Assembly (NCBI RefSeq): GCF_003057885.1
Contig: NZ_QAGK01000001.1
Span: 186,001 to 250,000, forward strand
Length of the DNA stretch: 64,000 nucleotides
Reading direction: 5' to 3'
DNA from: Oceaniglobus ichthyenteri
GTDB taxonomy: Bacteria > Pseudomonadota > Alphaproteobacteria > Rhodobacterales > Rhodobacteraceae
Shown: piece after piece, positions 61,695 through 64,000 of the stretch
Layout: the number at the start of each line of letters is the position of its first letter
How positions within the stretch are numbered: position 1 is the stretch's first letter
The notes under the pieces: generated by a model
Seen by the model: the letters and a program-made list of their open reading frames with translations, nothing else
What the model was told of the DNA's origin: nothing
Database searches by the model: none
Program-made: the position numbers and the translations under genes

Positions 61695-62416
61695 GCAGGC
61701 ACAGCGCCAAATCGGCGTTCGCGTTTGCCATAACTGGTTAAAACGGTGGCAAATTCAGCGGCCGAAAAGTCGGGCCACAGGGTATTGACGAATTCATATT
61801 CCGAATAGGCGGCCTGCCACAAAAGGAAATTTGAAATCCGCGCCTCGCCCGACGTGCGGATCACCAGATCCGGATCGGGCAGAAAACAGGTATCAAGAAA
61901 CCGGGCCAGAGTGGTTTCATCCACTGTTTCGGGGTCGATCCGGCCAGCCGATACCTCACGCGCCAATCTTTTGGTGGCGCGGCCCAATTCATCGCGCCCG
62001 CCGTAATTCAACGCAATCGTCAGATGCACCCGGTCATTGCCGCTGGTCAACAGCTCGATCTCGTCCATCAGTCTGCACAGTTTCGCGTCCAGTTTCACCC
62101 GGTCGCCGATGAAACGCACCCGCACACCTTCGGCCAGCAAATCACGCGCTTCCGAGGCAATATAGCGGCGAAACAGTTTCATCAGGCCGGAAACCTCGGT
62201 CTGGGTGCGTTTCCAGTTTTCAGTGCTGAAGGCAAAGATCGTCAGATATTTGACATCATGATCCGGGCAGGCGCGCACGATTTCCTTCACGCGCTTTGCG
62301 CCCGCGTGGTGCCCGAACAGGCGGGGCTTGCCGCGCGATTGTGCCCATCGCCCGTTGCCATCCATGATGACTGCGACGTGATTGGGGCCATTTTTGATCG
62401 TGGTCGTGCCGGTCAT
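61691..62416 (-). CDS. uppS: Undecaprenyl diphosphate synthase (cis-prenyltransferase)
   Basis: Builds the C55 carrier lipid for peptidoglycan and O-antigen. 241 residues. HVAVIMDGNGRWAQSRGKPR with catalytic Asp near 20, GHHAGAKRVKEIVRACPDHD, LTIFAFSTENWKRT, LNYGGRDEL, and DLVIRTSGEARISNFLLWQA. ATG 62416 preferred for GGAGAGG six bases upstream; the longer open frame reaches into the frr gap. Confidence 0.97.
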   Translation of the reverse strand: MTGTTTIKNGPNHVAVIMDGNGRWAQSRGKPRLFGHHAGAKRVKEIVRACPDHDVKYLTIFAFSTENWKRTQTEVSGLMKLFRRYIASEARDLLAEGVRVRFIGDRVKLDAKLCRLMDEIELLTSGNDRVHLTIALNYGGRDELGRATKRLAREVSAGRIDPETVDETTLARFLDTCFLPDPDLVIRTSGEARISNFLLWQAAYSEYEFVNTLWPDFSAAEFATVLTSYGKRERRFGAVPA

Positions 62417-62468
62417 GCGTGCCTCTCCTTTTGGGTGGCATCCTGAAAATCGCGGGGCGCAGAGCGGT

Positions 62469-63035
62469 TTAGACCTGCATGATCTCTTCTTGCTTGTTCG
62501 CCAGTACCTTGTCGATATTCTCAATCGCGGCGTCGGTCAGGTCTTGCACTTCGGCACTCCAGACCTTGTGATCGTCTTCGGACATGCCGTTGGCCTTGGC
62601 CTTTTTCAGTTGGTCCATGCCATCGCGGCGCACGTTGCGAATGGCGACGCGGGCATCTTCGGCCCTTTGGCCGGCAACCTTGGTCAACTGAATGCGCCGC
62701 TCTTCGTTCAGCTCGGGGATCGGCAGACGGATGGTCATGCCGTCAATCACCGGGTTGATGCCCAGACCAGATTCGCGAATCGCCTTTTCGGTCTTGCCCA
62801 TCAGGGTCTTGTCCCACACCGTGACGGTGACCATGCGGGGTTCGGGCACGTTGATCGTGCCCACCTGGTTGATCGGCGTCAGCTGTCCATAGGCGTCAAC
62901 CATGATCGGTTCCACCATCGAGGCAGAGGCCCGCCCGGTGCGCAAAGATGCAAATTCGTGGCGCAAGGCCTCCATCGCGCCGTCCATCCGGCGCTTCAGA
63001 TCATTTACATCCAGTTCGAATTCTTCGTCAGCCAT
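62469..63035 (-). CDS. frr: Ribosome recycling factor
   Basis: Splits post-termination ribosomes with EF-G. 188 residues. Begins [60 protein letters not shown] and [20 protein letters not shown] are characteristic, and the end [13 protein letters not shown] matches family. Between pyrH and uppS, the usual order; no rpsB-tsf precede pyrH here. Confidence 0.98.
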   Translation of the reverse strand: MADEEFELDVNDLKRRMDGAMEALRHEFASLRTGRASASMVEPIMVDAYGQLTPINQVGTINVPEPRMVTVTVWDKTLMGKTEKAIRESGLGINPVIDGMTIRLPIPELNEERRIQLTKVAGQRAEDARVAIRNVRRDGMDQLKKAKANGMSEDDHKVWSAEVQDLTDAAIENIDKVLANKQEEIMQV

Positions 63036-63090
63036 AGGTCACCTTATACCGTAAGACGCGCTCAGCGCACCGCTTTTTGCGCTTATAGCG

Positions 63091-63828
63091 TTATCCATGC
63101 ACGATTGTATAGGTGCCTTGCCCCGCCAAAATACCCCGAAATCCGCCGGGTTCATCCAATGAGAACACAACGATGGGCAATTTATTGTCACGTGCCAGGG
63201 CAATCGCGCTGGCATCCATGACTTTCAGGTTCTTGCGCAACACCTCGTCATAACTCACCCGGTCGTAACGTTTCGCCTCGGGGTGTTTGACCGGGTCCAT
63301 GTCGTAAATCCCGTCTACCTTGGTGCCTTTGAAAATCGCCTCACAGGTCATTTCATTGGCGCGCAGGGTCGCCGCCGTGTCGGTGGTGAAATAGGGGTTG
63401 CCCGTGCCCGCAGCAAAGATCACGACGCGCTTTTTCTCAAGATGGCGCACGGCGCGGCGGCGGATATAGGGTTCGCAGACCTGATCCATCGGGATCGCGC
63501 TGATCACCCGGGTGTGAATGCCCAATTCTTCCAGCGCGCTTTGCATGGCAAGGGCGTTCATTACCGTCGCCAACATGCCCATATAATCGGCGGTTGTCCG
63601 CTCCATCCCTTGGGCGCTGCCTTGAAGCCCACGGAAAATGTTGCCCCCGCCGATCACCATGGCAATTTCAACGCCCAGATCATGGACCGATTTCACCTCT
63701 TGCGCGATCCGCTGTACCGTGGGCGGATGCAGGCCAAAGCCCAGATCACCCATCAGCGCCTCGCCGGAAATTTTTAACAACACACGTTTATAGGTCACCT
63801 TGTTGGTCTGTGTCTGAGCCTCGGTCAT
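63091..63828 (-). CDS. pyrH: Uridylate kinase
   Basis: Phosphorylates UMP to UDP. 245 residues, amino-acid-kinase fold: [20 protein letters not shown] near 14, [54 protein letters not shown]. Divergent from miaA. rpsB and tsf, often upstream of pyrH, are not on this side. First gene of the envelope block. Confidence 0.98.
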   Translation of the reverse strand: MTEAQTQTNKVTYKRVLLKISGEALMGDLGFGLHPPTVQRIAQEVKSVHDLGVEIAMVIGGGNIFRGLQGSAQGMERTTADYMGMLATVMNALAMQSALEELGIHTRVISAIPMDQVCEPYIRRRAVRHLEKKRVVIFAAGTGNPYFTTDTAATLRANEMTCEAIFKGTKVDGIYDMDPVKHPEAKRYDRVSYDEVLRKNLKVMDASAIALARDNKLPIVVFSLDEPGGFRGILAGQGTYTIVHG

Positions 63829-63912
63829 CGGATTTGCCCCATTTTGTGCTGCTGTGATTGTGCTGGCCGCCTAAATGTCGCAAAAGCGGGCGGGTTTCAA
63901 CGGGGCATTGGC

Positions 63913-64000
63913 GTGGACGTTAACAGTATTATCGCGCAAGCCGGGCGTGACAGGCCGGTGTTGATTGCCGGACCGACAGCGTCGGGCAAATCGGCGCTGG
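63913..64000 (+). CDS. miaA: tRNA dimethylallyltransferase, N-terminal fragment (cut by window edge)
   Basis: Makes i6A37 in tRNAs reading codons that start with U. Only about 29 codons are inside the window: DRPVLIAGPTASGKSAL holds the MiaA P-loop (GPTASGKS). GTG 63913 is proposed as start, with GGGG 7 bases upstream; no better ATG exists in this frame. The P-loop alone fits other P-loop kinases too, but the GPTASGKSAL form is characteristic of MiaA. Confidence 0.78.
   Translation, partial: MDVNSIIAQAGRDRPVLIAGPTASGKSAL

Overview
The window reads as a piece of chromosome from an alphaproteobacterium of the Rhodobacterales (Roseobacter-type). The evidence is gene content and synteny rather than a marker gene: ctrA beside its antagonist sciP (DUF1153), an Usg-family gene, TrmFO, a hisB-hisH-hisA-hisF-hisE block with hisI apart, LpxI instead of LpxH, a three-gene-style glycogen operon, and typical alphaproteobacterial SOS boxes (GAAC-N7-GAAC). 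I see no phage, insertion sequence, CRISPR array, rRNA or tRNA gene. The sequence is almost all densely packed core genes, most on the minus strand.

Layout. 1-13084 (minus): a complete glycogen operon glgP-glgB-glgC-glgA-glgX-malQ-pgm, with pgm cut by the left edge and two LacI-type operator-like palindromes ahead of glgP. 13264-21492 (minus): a peptide/opine-type ABC transporter (two paralogous binding proteins, two permeases, two ATPases) followed by an aldo/keto reductase. 21626-24025: a class I PPK2 polyphosphate kinase and, divergent, a MATE efflux pump. 24116-33414 (minus): pyruvate dehydrogenase aceE-aceF-lpd, a phasin, and the proton-translocating transhydrogenase pntA-pntB. 33861-37091 (plus): histidine genes hisBHAFE. 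37269-38701 (minus): rplM-rpsI and usg. 38893-43881 (plus): gyrA, trmFO, gluQRS; hisI converges on gluQRS. 44299-45150: an IscU-like scaffold protein and an unlisted 38-residue membrane protein behind overlapping SOS boxes. 45151-50528 (minus): recG, ligA, ctrA, sciP. 50651-51793 (plus): mnmA. 51831-63828 (minus): envelope biogenesis pyrH-frr-uppS-cdsA-dxr-rseP-(41-residue membrane protein)-bamA-ompH-fabZ-lpxA-lpxI-lpxB. 63913 to the right edge (plus): start of miaA.

How the parts work together. The first operon makes, branches, debranches and breaks down glycogen and links it to glucose-1-P/glucose-6-P. The PDH-phasin-transhydrogenase block supplies acetyl-CoA and NADPH, the two inputs of polyhydroxybutyrate synthesis, and a granule-coat protein. 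The right-hand block makes isoprenoid carrier lipid, phospholipid precursor, lipid A precursor and the outer-membrane protein insertion machine. Four tRNA-modification genes (trmFO, gluQRS, mnmA, miaA) and replication/repair/cell-cycle genes (gyrA, recG, ligA, ctrA, sciP) fill the rest.

The most interesting item is at 44935-45150: a small single-span membrane protein gene whose only upstream region carries GAAC at 45108, 45119, 45130 and 45140, giving two overlapping perfect alphaproteobacterial LexA boxes, and which ends in its own terminator. This looks like an SOS-induced membrane micropeptide, comparable in design (not in sequence) to Caulobacter SidA. Other items worth a look are a second micropeptide gene between bamA and rseP, an array of repeats upstream of aceE with a 37-codon ORF behind a strong ribosome binding site, and operator-like palindromes before glgP, before ctrA and before rplM.
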